From Plantibacter flavus (GTDB taxonomy: Bacteria > Actinomycetota > Actinomycetes > Actinomycetales > Microbacteriaceae): 64,000 bases of DNA. Shown piece after piece: positions 26,096 through 34,824 of this stretch (the stretch's first letter is position 1; every line of letters begins with the position of its first letter). Made by a program: the position numbers and the translations under genes. The notes beneath the pieces are model-generated. The model made no database searches and was not told where the DNA came from. It worked only from the letters and a program-made list of their open reading frames with translations. The DNA lies in NCBI RefSeq assembly GCF_002024505.1, contig NZ_CP019402.1, positions 2,480,001 to 2,544,000 of the forward strand, in the 5' to 3' direction.

Positions 26096-27334
26096 TCAGT
26101 ACCGGATGGCGTCGATCACCTTCACGCGGACGGCGACGAGCGCCGGGAGGAGCCCGGCGATCGCGCCGACGGCCGTCGCGCTGACCAGCCCGAGGACCGC
26201 CGCCTCGATGGGGAACGGCGGGAAGTCCGTCACGAGCCCTTGACCGATGAACTGCTCGACGATCGGACTCTTCACGACGGCGACGGCGAGCATGACACCG
26301 ATCACCCCGGCGACGAAGGTGGCGACGACACTCTCCATCATCACGGCGAAGAACACGCGCGGCGCGGTCGCCCCGAAACTGCGTCGGATCCCGATCTCGC
26401 GGATGCGCTGGCGGACGGTGACGAGCGAGAGGTTGATGAGCCCGAGGGCTCCGAGCAGGAGGATGAGTCCGGCGACGGCACCGACCACGAGCTTCAACGA
26501 CAGGAGCGGGTCCTCTCCTGTCTGGCCGAAGTCGTTGCGGAACACCTCGACGCCGTACGCGTCGCCGAGTTCGGCACGCAGGTCGGACTGGATCCGCTGG
26601 ATGAAGGCCTCGGCGTCTGCGTTCGGGACCCAGAACTCGAACTGCGGCAGCTGACCGGGCTGGCCCATGCCCTCCTCGGCGCCGGCCGCCGGACCGATGA
26701 GCGCCGTCCCTGCGGGCAGGATCGACAGCTGCGGTTCGGTGTCCCACTCGTTGCTGGCGTACACCCCGACGACCACGGCCGTGACCGGATGTTCACCGTG
26801 GACGGTGACCGTCGGGTGCGTCTCGATGGGCGGCGACCCGAGGCGCTGCCAGAACGCCGGGTTCACGACGATCGCGGGTGCGAGGCGGTCGCCGTCGTCC
26901 TCCTGGAACCAGGTGCCCTCGTCGAGTCTGATGCGGTGCATCTCGCCGTAGGGGACGTCGACGACGGTCGCGGGTACCGGCACGGTCCCGTCGGCGAACT
27001 GCACGTTCAACTGGGTGCTACCGGATTGCGAGACGTACCCGATGCCGTACCGCTCGGCGAGGTCGTGCACCGCCGTGATGTACAGCTCAGGGTCGGGCTG
27101 CTCCGCTCCCGTGCCGTAGACCGACGCCATGAGCGTGGCGGGTCGGCCGCCGTAGCGTTCCTGCGACTCGGTCTGGGCCTGCGCCGCGAGCGACGACATG
27201 CCGACCATGCTCGTGAGGGCGCACACCGCGACACCGACGCCGATGAGCGAGAGGATGACCCGGCCACGATGGATCCGCAGCTCCTGGGCGGCCTCGACGA
27301 CCGCTCCGACGATCGAGGTCAGGATCCTAGACAT
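26096..27334 (-). CDS. MacB/FtsX-type ABC transporter permease
   Basis: Membrane subunit of a MacAB-like ABC system. The 412-residue protein has one N-terminal membrane helix (about 22-45, RVILSLIGVGVAVCALTSMVG), a large extracytoplasmic MacB core-like domain (about 50-275), and three C-terminal helices in an FtsX domain (LINLSLVTVRQRIREIGIRRSFGAT is the conserved coupling segment). This type usually moves no substrate through the membrane but works as a mechanotransmitter. Its start overlaps the ATPase stop by eight bases. It is last in an adaptor-ATPase-permease operon. Confidence 0.9.
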   Translation of the reverse strand: MSRILTSIVGAVVEAAQELRIHRGRVILSLIGVGVAVCALTSMVGMSSLAAQAQTESQERYGGRPATLMASVYGTGAEQPDPELYITAVHDLAERYGIGYVSQSGSTQLNVQFADGTVPVPATVVDVPYGEMHRIRLDEGTWFQEDDGDRLAPAIVVNPAFWQRLGSPPIETHPTVTVHGEHPVTAVVVGVYASNEWDTEPQLSILPAGTALIGPAAGAEEGMGQPGQLPQFEFWVPNADAEAFIQRIQSDLRAELGDAYGVEVFRNDFGQTGEDPLLSLKLVVGAVAGLILLLGALGLINLSLVTVRQRIREIGIRRSFGATAPRVFFAVMMESVVATFVAGVIGVMLAVAVVKSPIVEQFIGQGLVTDFPPFPIEAAVLGLVSATAVGAIAGLLPALVAVRVKVIDAIRY

Positions 27335-28031
27335 CCGTGGCCTCCAGTTCGTGATCGGGGGTGAGCACGCCGTGATCGAGACGGTGGTGGGTCGTCGCGA
27401 GTCGGGCGATGGCCCGGTCGTGGGTGATCGTCACGAGGGCGGCCCCCGTGGAGGACGCCACCTCATCGAGCAGGGACATGACGGAGGTGCCGGTCTCGAC
27501 GTCGAGTGCGCCGGTCGGCTCGTCCGCGAGGATGAGCCGTGGCCCACGGACCAGTGACCGTGCGATGGCGACGCGCTGCTGTTCGCCGCCGGACAGTTTC
27601 GTGGGCATCGCGTCGAGGCGGTCGCCGAGTCCGACGCGTTCGAGCATCGCGGCGGCGATCTCCCGACGGCGCCAGAACGAGCGTCCGCCGGCATACAGGA
27701 GCGGCGTCGTCACGTTCTCGAGCGCGGTCCGGCCGGGCAGGAGGTTGAACTGTTGGAAGACGAATCCGATCTGGGCGCCGCGCAGTCGGTCGCGCGCACC
27801 GGAGCCGAGGCGTTCCGCCGGTCGACCGTCGAAGACGAGCGACCCGGAGGTCGGCTTGTCGAGCAGGCCGAGGAGGTTCAGGAGCGTCGACTTGCCCGAA
27901 CCCGATCGGCCGACGATGGAGACGCGATCACCCTCGTGCACCTCGAGGTCGACGCCGTCGAGGATCGTCAGCGGCGGCGCGTCGGGGATCTGGACGACCC
28001 TGGTGACGCCGCGGAGCTCGAGGAGCGTCAC
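27327..28031 (-). CDS. MacB/LolD-type ABC transporter ATP-binding protein
   Basis: ATPase of 234 residues for the adjacent permease. Walker A is GRSGSGKSTLL, followed by the Q-loop in FVFQQFNLLPG. The signature LSGGEQQRVAIARSL and Walker B LILADEPTGALD with the switch His in TITHDRA are typical of the LolD/MacB branch. The start is the GTG at 28031, which overlaps the adaptor stop (GTGA) and gives LLELRGVTRV, a normal N-terminus. An upstream ATG at 28079 would add 16 unrelated residues. All three genes of the operon overlap, so tight coupling is clear. Confidence 0.93.
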   Translation of the reverse strand: MTLLELRGVTRVVQIPDAPPLTILDGVDLEVHEGDRVSIVGRSGSGKSTLLNLLGLLDKPTSGSLVFDGRPAERLGSGARDRLRGAQIGFVFQQFNLLPGRTALENVTTPLLYAGGRSFWRRREIAAAMLERVGLGDRLDAMPTKLSGGEQQRVAIARSLVRGPRLILADEPTGALDVETGTSVMSLLDEVASSTGAALVTITHDRAIARLATTHHRLDHGVLTPDHELEATDV

Positions 28032-29020
28032 CCGACCGACCCGTCGCAAGCCATGCTGCCGTCCGGAAGCGGCGTGCACCCCTCGGGCGCGGGCGCGACG
28101 GCTCCGGGGACGAACTGGAGCACCGAGTCGCCTTCGGCGACGCCGTCGACGATCTGCACCTGCTGCCCGTCGTTCAGTCCCAGCGTGACCGGCCGTTCCT
28201 CCTGGGCGCCGTCGGCGCCGACGACCCAGACGGTCCCGGTTCCTGCCGAACCCTTGACGGCGGTCGTCGGGAGCACGAGGACGTTCTCGGCGACACCGCC
28301 CGCGAGTTCGATCGTCGCGGCGAGTCCGGCGAACACCCGGACATCACCGGGCACGGCGCAGGTGACGGAGGTTCCGCTGCCACCGGGTGTCTGCCCGGAT
28401 CCACCGCCCGTCGTCGGCTCCTCCTCGTCGCCGCCGCTCGACGGCGTCGTGACGCGAACGGCCGGACAGACGAACGGGGCCGGGCCGCCGTTGATGGTGA
28501 CCGTCGCCTCGCCGGGGATGGTGAGCAGACGGTACTGCTTGTCGGCGCTCAACGCCCCGGTGATGGAGAACGTGGCCGGCGACACCTGCGCCACCGCGTC
28601 GCCGATCTGGACCGACTGCCCGTGGATGAGCTTGACGTTGCCGAGGGTGCCCGCGACCGGCGCGGTCACCTGCACGTACCGCTCCTTGCCCTCCTCGTCG
28701 ATCGTCTTGACGTCGAGGATGGGATCACCCTCCGCGAGGACGGCCCCCTTGGCGGCGAACACCTCGTCGACGGTGCCGGCGACGGTCGACTTCGCCGTGC
28801 TGGCCGGGTCGGCGACGACCTGGCCCTCCACCGAGACGGTGTTGACCACGGTGCCGAGCGCCGCCTGGACCTGTGGTTCCACGAGGCTCCCGGTCGGCTG
28901 CGTCGGCCCTTCCTCCTGCGGTGCGTCCGGGAAGAACGCGACCTTCACGAGCGCCACCGCGATCGCGGTGAAGACGAGCAGTTTCAGAATGGGGAACACC
29001 CAGGTGCGGACAACGCCCAC
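28028..29020 (-). CDS. MacA/HlyD-like efflux adaptor protein
   Basis: Periplasmic-adaptor-type protein of 330 residues with an N-terminal membrane anchor (about residues 6-28, WVFPILKLLVFTAIAVALVKVAFF), a biotinyl-lipoyl-like hairpin domain (VAAPGTLGNVKLIHGQSVQIGDAV-type segments) and a C-terminal membrane-proximal domain (ENVLVLPTTAVKGSAGTGTVWVV). In Gram-positives such adaptors pair with MacB-like ATPase/permeases for antimicrobial peptide export or resistance. The GTG start at 29020 is chosen because GGAGG lies five bases before it. Upstream ATGs fall in the terminator of rnj. The substrate is unknown. Confidence 0.85.
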   Translation of the reverse strand: MGVVRTWVFPILKLLVFTAIAVALVKVAFFPDAPQEEGPTQPTGSLVEPQVQAALGTVVNTVSVEGQVVADPASTAKSTVAGTVDEVFAAKGAVLAEGDPILDVKTIDEEGKERYVQVTAPVAGTLGNVKLIHGQSVQIGDAVAQVSPATFSITGALSADKQYRLLTIPGEATVTINGGPAPFVCPAVRVTTPSSGGDEEEPTTGGGSGQTPGGSGTSVTCAVPGDVRVFAGLAATIELAGGVAENVLVLPTTAVKGSAGTGTVWVVGADGAQEERPVTLGLNDGQQVQIVDGVAEGDSVLQFVPGAVAPAPEGCTPLPDGSMACDGSVG

Positions 29021-29074
29021 GCCGACCTCCGGAATCCACCGCAGTCGGAGTGACGAGCGGCCATAGGAGCTTCC

Positions 29075-29080
29075 AAGGTA
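29075..29080 (-). promoter_or_regulatory. Possible -10 box of the adaptor-ATPase-permease operon
   Basis: TACCTT on the minus strand, directly after the rnj terminator and 54 bp before the adaptor start. No convincing -35 hexamer. Confidence 0.35.
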
Positions 29081-29090
29081 GCAACGCGGA

Positions 29091-29132
29091 AGGCGGCCGG
29101 ACATCACCCTCGCGGATGATGTCCGACCGCCT
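29091..29132 (-). terminator. Terminator of the dapA-rnj operon
   Basis: A 16-bp stem with one mismatch (29091-29106 and 29117-29132; left arm AGGCGGCCGGACATCA) around a 10-base loop, 35 bp behind the rnj stop codon. Confidence 0.75.
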
Positions 29133-29167
29133 CCTGGCGGGTGGGACCGAGCTGACCCGTCCGGTGA

Positions 29168-30844
29168 TCAGGCCTCGATGACGAGCGGGACGATCATCGG
29201 GCGGCGACGGAAGGACGTGTTGACCCAGCGGCCCACGGTCCGACGGATCACCTGCGACAGCGCGTGCGTGTCGCGGACGCCGTTCTCCGCCGCCTCGGCG
29301 AGTGCCTTGGCGACCTTCGGCTTGATGTCGGCGAAGACCTTGTCGTCCTCGGCGAAGCCCTTCGCGTGCACCTCGGGGCCGGAGATGATGTGCCCGGTCT
29401 TCGAGTCGACGACGACGATGACCGAGATGAAGCCCTCCTCCGCCAGGATGCGACGGTCCTTGAGGTCGGCGTCGGTGATCTCGCCGACGGTCGAGCCGTC
29501 GACGTAGACGAGCCCGACGTCGAGCTGCCCGACGACCTTCGCGACGCCGTCCTTCAAGTCGATGACGATGCCGTCCTCGCCGATGAAGGTGTTCTGCGCC
29601 GGGACTCCGCTGTCGATCGCGAGCTTCTGGTTCGCGACGAGGTGACGGTACTCGCCGTGGACCGGGAGCACGTTCTTCGGCTGAAGGATGTTGTAGCAGT
29701 ACAGCAGCTCACCGGCGGCCGCGTGACCGGAGACGTGGACCTTCGCGTTGCCCTTGTGGACGACGGTGGCGCCGAGCTTCGTCAGGCCGTCGATGACCCG
29801 GTAGACCGCGTTCTCGTTGCCCGGGATGAGGCTCGAGGCGAGGATGACGGTGTCGCCCGGGCCCGGTTCGATCGCGTGGTCGAGGTTCGCCATCCGGCTG
29901 AGGACGGCCATCGGCTCGCCCTGTGACCCGGTCGACATGTAGACGATCTTGTCCTCGGGGAGGTCCTTCGCCTTCTTGTAGTCGATGAGCAGGCCCTCGG
30001 GGACGTTCAGATACCCGAGGTCGGCTGCGATACCCATGTTGCGCACCATGGACCGACCGAGGAACGCGACCCGCCGGCCATGGGCGTGAGCCGCGTCGAG
30101 GACCTGCTGGACGCGGTGCACGTGACTCGAGAAGCTCGCGACGATGACGCGGCGCTCGGACTTCGCGATGACCTGGTCGAGGACCGGCCCGATGGACCGC
30201 TCGAGCGGCGTGAATCCCGGAACGTCGGCGTTCGTCGAGTCGACGAGGAAGAGGTCGACGCCTTCTTCACCGAGGCGGGCGAAGGCGCGGAGGTCCGTCA
30301 GGCGGCCGTCGAGCGGCAACTGGTCCATCTTGAAGTCACCGGTCACGAGGACCGTGCCGGCGTCGGTGTCGATGAACACCGCGAGCGCGTCCGGGATCGA
30401 GTGGTTGACCGCGACGAACTCGAGGTCGAACGGCCCCAGCGCCTCGATCTGCCCCTCCTTCACCGGCAGGGTGTAGGGGACGATGCGGTGTTCCTTGAGC
30501 TTCGCCTCGATGAGCGCGAGCGTCAGGCCGGAACCGATCAGCGGGATGTCCTTGCGCAGCTTCAGGAGGTAGGGCACGGCGCCGATGTGGTCCTCGTGAC
30601 CGTGCGTGAGCACGACCCCGACGATGTCGTCGAGCCGGTCCTTGATGGAGGTGAAATCGGGAAGGATCAGGTCGACGCCCGGCTGGTGTTCTTCGGGGAA
30701 GAGCACGCCGCAGTCGACGATCAGGATCTTGCCGTCGATCTCGAAGCAGGTCATGTTCCTGCCGATCTCGCCGAGTCCTCCGATGGGGATGACGCGGAGC
30801 GTCCCCGGTTCGAGGACTGGCGGATCGATGATGGTATTGGGCAT
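29168..30844 (-). CDS. rnj: Ribonuclease J
   Basis: Metallo-beta-lactamase/beta-CASP ribonuclease with 5'-3' exonuclease and endonuclease activity in mRNA decay and rRNA maturation. The 558-residue protein has the zinc motif HGHEDH (81-86), the beta-CASP segments (SSHVHRVQQVLDAA, VHVSGHAAAGELL, PVHGEYRH) and the C-terminal domain. All metal ligands visible. It follows dapA by 20 bp, a conserved actinobacterial pair, and ends at a strong terminator. Confidence 0.96.
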   Translation of the reverse strand: MPNTIIDPPVLEPGTLRVIPIGGLGEIGRNMTCFEIDGKILIVDCGVLFPEEHQPGVDLILPDFTSIKDRLDDIVGVVLTHGHEDHIGAVPYLLKLRKDIPLIGSGLTLALIEAKLKEHRIVPYTLPVKEGQIEALGPFDLEFVAVNHSIPDALAVFIDTDAGTVLVTGDFKMDQLPLDGRLTDLRAFARLGEEGVDLFLVDSTNADVPGFTPLERSIGPVLDQVIAKSERRVIVASFSSHVHRVQQVLDAAHAHGRRVAFLGRSMVRNMGIAADLGYLNVPEGLLIDYKKAKDLPEDKIVYMSTGSQGEPMAVLSRMANLDHAIEPGPGDTVILASSLIPGNENAVYRVIDGLTKLGATVVHKGNAKVHVSGHAAAGELLYCYNILQPKNVLPVHGEYRHLVANQKLAIDSGVPAQNTFIGEDGIVIDLKDGVAKVVGQLDVGLVYVDGSTVGEITDADLKDRRILAEEGFISVIVVVDSKTGHIISGPEVHAKGFAEDDKVFADIKPKVAKALAEAAENGVRDTHALSQVIRRTVGRWVNTSFRRRPMIVPLVIEA

Positions 30845-30864
30845 GTAGCCCCCCTCTGGTTTGT

Positions 30865-31842
30865 CTAGCGAGTCGTACCGGCGACCTTGGGCAGCGCGCC
30901 ACCGGCGGCGGCGTTGCGGTCTGGCCGGAAGTTGCGGAAGTCGACGCCTGGGATGTCCTTCACCAGGTCGATCTCATCCTCGATCTGCGCGGCCTCCCAC
31001 TCCTCCGGACCGACCAGCGGAAGACGCACCCGCGGGCTCTGGATCCGGCCGAGGCCGTGCAAGATGTATTTGGCGGCGACGGTGCCGGGGACGTGGGTCA
31101 TGACCGCGCGCACGAGCGGCTCGAGCTGCCGGTGCGCGGCGGTCGCCGCGACGAGGTCGCCGGAGTTCACCGCGTCGACCATGTGTCGGTAGGGCGTGGG
31201 CGCGATGTTGGCCGTGACGCCGATGAGGCCGGTGCCGCCGATGGCGAGCGTCGGCAGCGCGTTGGCGTCGTCGCCCGCGAAGTACATGAGGTCCGTCTGG
31301 TTCATGACCCGGCTCACCTCACTGAGGTCGCCCTTGGCATCCTTCACCGCGAGGATGTTCGGGTGCTTGGCCGCACGCAGGATCGTCTCGTAGGTGATGG
31401 GGATGCCGGTCCGCCCCGGGATGTCGTAAAGGATGACGGGCAGATCCGTGGAGTCGGCGATCATGCGGAAGTGGGTGAGCACGCCGGCCTGGGTGGGCTT
31501 GTTGTAGTACGGGGTGACGATCATGTTGCCGTCGGCGCCCGCCTGCTCGCTCTTCTTCGCGAGCTCGATCGCGTGGGCCGTCTCGTTGGAGCCACCACCG
31601 GTGATGATCTTCGCGCGCCCGCCCGCGACGGCCTTGCCGACCTCGACGAGCTTCACCTTCTCCGGGTCCGTCAGCGTCGACGTCTCACCCGTGGTGCCGG
31701 TGACGACGATGCCGTCGGCCCCCGCGGTCACGACGTCGTCGATGTGTCGCTCGACGGCCTTCCAGTCGACCTCGCCGTCGGCGGTGAACGGCGTCACCAG
31801 GGCGACGAGGACTTGACCGAAGGGGTTCTCTGCACGCGACAC
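30865..31842 (-). CDS. dapA: 4-hydroxy-tetrahydrodipicolinate synthase
   Basis: Condenses pyruvate with aspartate semialdehyde, the first committed step of the diaminopimelate/lysine pathway. The 325-residue protein is a Schiff-base aldolase: Lys167 in ILAVKDAKGD, Tyr139 in ILYDIPGRTG, the TGTTGE motif (about 48-53) and TPYYNKPTQ are present. The GTG start at 31842 is six bases behind TAGCCT, so leaderless. It is the first gene of a dapA-rnj operon. About 25 residues at the C-terminus are lineage-specific. Confidence 0.96.
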   Translation of the reverse strand: MSRAENPFGQVLVALVTPFTADGEVDWKAVERHIDDVVTAGADGIVVTGTTGETSTLTDPEKVKLVEVGKAVAGGRAKIITGGGSNETAHAIELAKKSEQAGADGNMIVTPYYNKPTQAGVLTHFRMIADSTDLPVILYDIPGRTGIPITYETILRAAKHPNILAVKDAKGDLSEVSRVMNQTDLMYFAGDDANALPTLAIGGTGLIGVTANIAPTPYRHMVDAVNSGDLVAATAAHRQLEPLVRAVMTHVPGTVAAKYILHGLGRIQSPRVRLPLVGPEEWEAAQIEDEIDLVKDIPGVDFRNFRPDRNAAAGGALPKVAGTTR

Positions 31843-31848
31843 GCTCTC

Positions 31849-31854
31849 AGGCTA
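31849..31854 (-). promoter_or_regulatory. -10 box of dapA (leaderless)
   Basis: TAGCCT on the minus strand, six bases before the dapA GTG. Confidence 0.5.
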
Positions 31855-31950
31855 TCGGGTTTCCCTCGTGCGGGTCACCATCCGCACAGGCGTCACCTCG
31901 CGTCACAGAGGCTCAGGGACCGGTACCCGGACCTTATGCTGACGGACACC

Positions 31951-32385
31951 ATGCACCCGACGGCCGCCCTCTCGCTGATCCTCGTCCTCGTCCTGTCCAC
32001 GACGGCGGTGGGTCTGATCGTGCGTGCACGGAGCGGGCGTGCGACGCACCGCACCGACGGCGACCGCCTCTCGCCGGCGGCACTCGGGACGACCACTCCG
32101 CTCGGCCGATCGGCCACCCTGGTGCAGTTCAGCACCGAGTTCTGTGCCCTGTGCCCCGGCACCAGACGACTGCTGCACGAGCTGGCCGACGGGGAGGCGG
32201 GCGTGGGCGTCCTCGACGTCGACCTGACCCACCGTCCCGACCTCGCGGACCGCTTCGCCGTCCTGCAGACGCCCACCGTCCTCCTCCTCGACCGCGCCGG
32301 GATCGTGCGCGGTCGGTTCTCCGGGGCCGCACGCCGTGCGGTGCTCGCCGGCGAGCTGCGATCCGTCCTCGGGAGACCGGCATGA
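31951..32385 (+). CDS. Membrane-anchored thioredoxin-like protein
   Basis: A 144-residue protein with one N-terminal membrane helix (about residues 5-25) and a thioredoxin fold facing the outside of the membrane or its surface. The redox pair is Cys65-Ala-Leu-Cys68 in STEFCALCPG, and the cis-Pro segment is LQTPTVLLLD. ATG 31951 is chosen because the anchor then starts at residue 5. ATG 31936 overlaps a TATGCT -10-like box (31935-31940). The next gene, a DUF4395 membrane protein with its own CxxC, begins within this stop codon (ATGA), suggesting a thiol relay across the membrane. The relay is inference. Confidence 0.83.
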   Translation: MHPTAALSLILVLVLSTTAVGLIVRARSGRATHRTDGDRLSPAALGTTTPLGRSATLVQFSTEFCALCPGTRRLLHELADGEAGVGVLDVDLTHRPDLADRFAVLQTPTVLLLDRAGIVRGRFSGAARRAVLAGELRSVLGRPA

Positions 32386-32882
32386 CCTCGAACCCTGCAG
32401 CAGCACAGCCGACCGGCATCGACCCGCGCAGCCCGCGGTTCGGCGCGACCGTGACCGCCGTGCTCCTCCTCGTCGCCGTCTTCCTCGCGCTGACGGCGCC
32501 GCTCGCCGACACGCCGCCCGCGCGGGCCGGCCAACCGGCCTTCGTCCTCGTCGCCGTCATCGCAGCCCTGTTCGCGTGGGGCGCGTTCGCCGGGATCCGA
32601 CGCCACCCGTACGGCGTCGTCTTCCGACACCTCATCCGCCCGAGGCTCGGCCCGCCCACCGAACTCGAGGCACCTGAACCACCGACCTTCGCCCAGGGCG
32701 TCGGCCTGGTGGTGGTCGCGATCGGACTCGTGCTGCACCTCATCGGGGTGCCGGGATCCCTCGCCGTCTCCGCCGGTGCCGCGTTCGTCGCCGCATTCCT
32801 CAACGCGGCGTTCGGGTTCTGCCTCGGCTGCCGCCTGTACGTGCTCCTCCTCCGCGCCCGTGTCATCGGGCGACAGGCGTGA
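32382..32882 (+). CDS. DUF4395 membrane protein
   Basis: A 166-residue integral membrane protein with about four hydrophobic segments (roughly 25-45, 53-72, 102-120 and 124-145). It is a member of the DUF4395 family, which commonly sits beside thioredoxin-like genes. The start FGATVTAVLLL region and the family's CxxC, Cys147-Leu-Gly-Cys150 in NAAFGFCLGCRLY, are visible. It is translationally coupled to the thioredoxin gene. The likely role is passing reducing equivalents to or from the thioredoxin partner. This follows from the CxxC and the pairing, not from characterised relatives. Confidence 0.82.
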   Translation: MTSNPAAAQPTGIDPRSPRFGATVTAVLLLVAVFLALTAPLADTPPARAGQPAFVLVAVIAALFAWGAFAGIRRHPYGVVFRHLIRPRLGPPTELEAPEPPTFAQGVGLVVVAIGLVLHLIGVPGSLAVSAGAAFVAAFLNAAFGFCLGCRLYVLLLRARVIGRQA

Positions 32883-32922
32883 CGGCGGCCCGAAGCACCT
32901 GACGACACCGTTTGTCGACGGG

Positions 32923-32951
32923 GTGACCGTCCAGGTCGATCCGGTTAGGCT
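32923..32951 (+). promoter_or_regulatory. Promoter of the OsmC gene
   Basis: GTGACC (32923-32928), 17-bp spacer, TAGGCT (32946-32951). It lies about 50 bp before the GGAGG ribosome site and 59 bp before the ATG. Confidence 0.45.
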
Positions 32952-33010
32952 GACCCCACGAACACCAGCGCCGATGCGCTCCTGCACGGCCCGACGATGG
33001 AGGTTGCACC

Positions 33011-33436
33011 ATGGCGGTAACAAGCGAAGCCACGACGGTCTGGAACGGCACGCTCTTCGAGGGATCGGGGCACACGAGCCTCGACACCTCCGAGGCGGCC
33101 GAGTTCGCGGTCGACTGGAAGGCACGCTCCGAGGGATCCAACACGACGACGACCCCGGAGGAACTGCTCGGGGCTGCGCACGCCTCCTGCTACTCGATGG
33201 CGTTCGCCAACGAACTCACGAGCGCCGGATTCCCGCCGGAGCGCATCCAGGCGACCGCAGCGGTCTCCTTCACCCCCGGCACCGGCATCACCGGCAGCCA
33301 CCTGCTCGTCAGCGCGGTCGTGCCCGGCATCTCCGAGGCCGACTTCGAGCGCATCGCCACGGCGGCGAAGGACGGCTGCCCGGTCTCGCAGGCGCTCGCC
33401 GGCATCCCGATCACCCTCGAAGCCAGCCTCGCGTAA
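33011..33436 (+). CDS. OsmC/Ohr-family peroxiredoxin
   Basis: Thiol peroxidase of 141 residues that reduces organic hydroperoxides. Both catalytic cysteines are present: Cys60 in LLGAAHASCYSMAF and Cys123 in AKDGCPVSQAL, with the active-site Arg/Glu region EELLGAAH. A GGAGG ribosome site precedes the ATG by seven bases. The sequence fits the OsmC branch (two-cysteine spacing of about 63) rather than Ohr. It stands alone after the thioredoxin/DUF4395 pair, giving a small redox neighbourhood. Confidence 0.9.
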   Translation: MAVTSEATTVWNGTLFEGSGHTSLDTSEAAEFAVDWKARSEGSNTTTTPEELLGAAHASCYSMAFANELTSAGFPPERIQATAAVSFTPGTGITGSHLLVSAVVPGISEADFERIATAAKDGCPVSQALAGIPITLEASLA

Positions 33437-33472
33437 CCACCGTCCAGCAGCACGACCAGGAAGGCGACGCGC

Positions 33473-34363
33473 ATGCGCATCGTGATCGGCGGGGCCTCCG
33501 GGCTCATCGGAACGGCGCTCGGGCGCTCCCTCGAGACCGACGGTCATGAGGTCGTCCGGCTCGTACGACGTCCGGCGCGCGGTGCCGGCGAAGCGGAGTG
33601 GGATCCGCTGGCAGGAACGCTGGACCCGCGAGTCCTGAGCGGCGCCGACGCGGTCGTCAACCTCTCCGGCGCCTCCCTCGGCAAGCTGCCGTGGACGGCG
33701 GCCTACCGATCCACGATCCTCTGGTCACGACTCAGCGCCACCCGGACCCTCGTCGACGCCATGAACCGGGCGGAGCAGCCACCGGCCGCCTTCCTCAGTG
33801 GTTCGGCGGTCGGGTACTACGGCGACCGTCCCGGAGAGACCCTCACGGAGGACTCCTCCAGAGGGGCCGGATTCCTCGCCGACGTCGTCGTCGCCTGGGA
33901 GGACTCGGCGCTCGCGGCGCTCGACGCCGTCCGCACCGTGCTGCTCCGCAACGGCATCGTCGTCGACCTGGCAGGCGTGCTCAAGCCGCTGGCACCGCTC
34001 ACCAGGTTCGGGGTCGCCGGTCCGCTCGGTTCGGGCCGCCAGTTCTGGCCGTGGATCGGGCTGCAGGACGAGGTCCGGGCGATCACCCACCTGCTGACCT
34101 CGACGCTCTCCGGACCGGTGAACCTGTGCGGTCCGCAGGCCGCCCGCGCCGACGACCTCATGTTCGAGCTCGCCAGACGGATGAACCGGCCCTATCTGCT
34201 GCGCGTCCCGACGTTCGCCCTGAAGGCTCTCCTCGGCGACGCCGCCGACGGACTGCTGCTGAGCGATCAGCGCGTCGAACCTCGTCGGCTCTTGGACGAC
34301 GGCTTCACGTTCAGCACGCCGACCGTCGAGCAGGCGTTGGCCGAAGCACTCGCCCGCGACTGA
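33473..34363 (+). CDS. TIGR01777-family epimerase (atypical SDR)
   Basis: NAD(P)-binding protein of 296 residues of the YfcH/TIGR01777 group, related to nucleotide-sugar epimerases. The dinucleotide loop is GGASGLIG (6-13) and the conserved VVNLSGASL and FLSGSAVGYYGDR follow, with a C-terminal DUF1731-like segment (RVEPRRLLDDGFTFSTPTVEQAL). The catalytic YxxxK is degenerate, as is common in this group. Function unknown in bacteria. The plant relative GIANT CHLOROPLAST affects plastid division. AGGAAGG lies before the ATG. Confidence 0.85.
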   Translation: MRIVIGGASGLIGTALGRSLETDGHEVVRLVRRPARGAGEAEWDPLAGTLDPRVLSGADAVVNLSGASLGKLPWTAAYRSTILWSRLSATRTLVDAMNRAEQPPAAFLSGSAVGYYGDRPGETLTEDSSRGAGFLADVVVAWEDSALAALDAVRTVLLRNGIVVDLAGVLKPLAPLTRFGVAGPLGSGRQFWPWIGLQDEVRAITHLLTSTLSGPVNLCGPQAARADDLMFELARRMNRPYLLRVPTFALKALLGDAADGLLLSDQRVEPRRLLDDGFTFSTPTVEQALAEALARD

Positions 34364-34386
34364 ACGACGGGACGCCGCCGCTCCGG

Positions 34387-34824
34387 TCAGCTCCGCGAGA
34401 GCCGGATCGCCTGTCGGATGGCCTGCCGTGCGCGGCGGCGGTCTCCGGCACCGTCGTAGACGAGTCCGAGGCGGTACCAGGATCGCCAGTCGTCGGGAGC
34501 GGCCTCGGCCGCGTCGCGGTACTTCGGGAACAACTCGTCTGCGGCATCACGCATCGGCCGGCCGCTCTCGCGGGTCTCGACCTGCTCGGGCGGAAGGCCG
34601 CCCTCGGCCTCGAGGCGGACTCCGAGTCGCTCGGCGCCCAGCCCGAAGGCGATCTCGCGCCAGAGCGCCCAGACGCCGAGGATAGGCAGGACGATGAGCG
34701 CCGCACCCATGGCGACGCCGACAGGCTCGCCCGTGCCGAGGAGGACGACGGCACGGTACCCGACGAGGACGATGTAGAGGACGAGCAGGGCCGCGATGAC
34801 CGCGACCATGACGCGGGTCTTCAC
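34387..34824 (-). CDS. Membrane protein with TPR-like C-terminus
   Basis: A 145-residue protein with two N-terminal membrane helices (about 4-27 and 36-58) and a soluble C-terminal half containing a tetratricopeptide-like unit (WRSWYRLGLVYDGAGDRRRARQAIRQAI). It begins inside the dapB stop codon (ATGA), so it is co-translated with dapB. No catalytic residue is visible. I do not know its function. Its pairing with dapB resembles other Microbacteriaceae, where a small membrane protein follows dapB. Confidence 0.75.
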   Translation of the reverse strand: MKTRVMVAVIAALLVLYIVLVGYRAVVLLGTGEPVGVAMGAALIVLPILGVWALWREIAFGLGAERLGVRLEAEGGLPPEQVETRESGRPMRDAADELFPKYRDAAEAAPDDWRSWYRLGLVYDGAGDRRRARQAIRQAIRLSRS

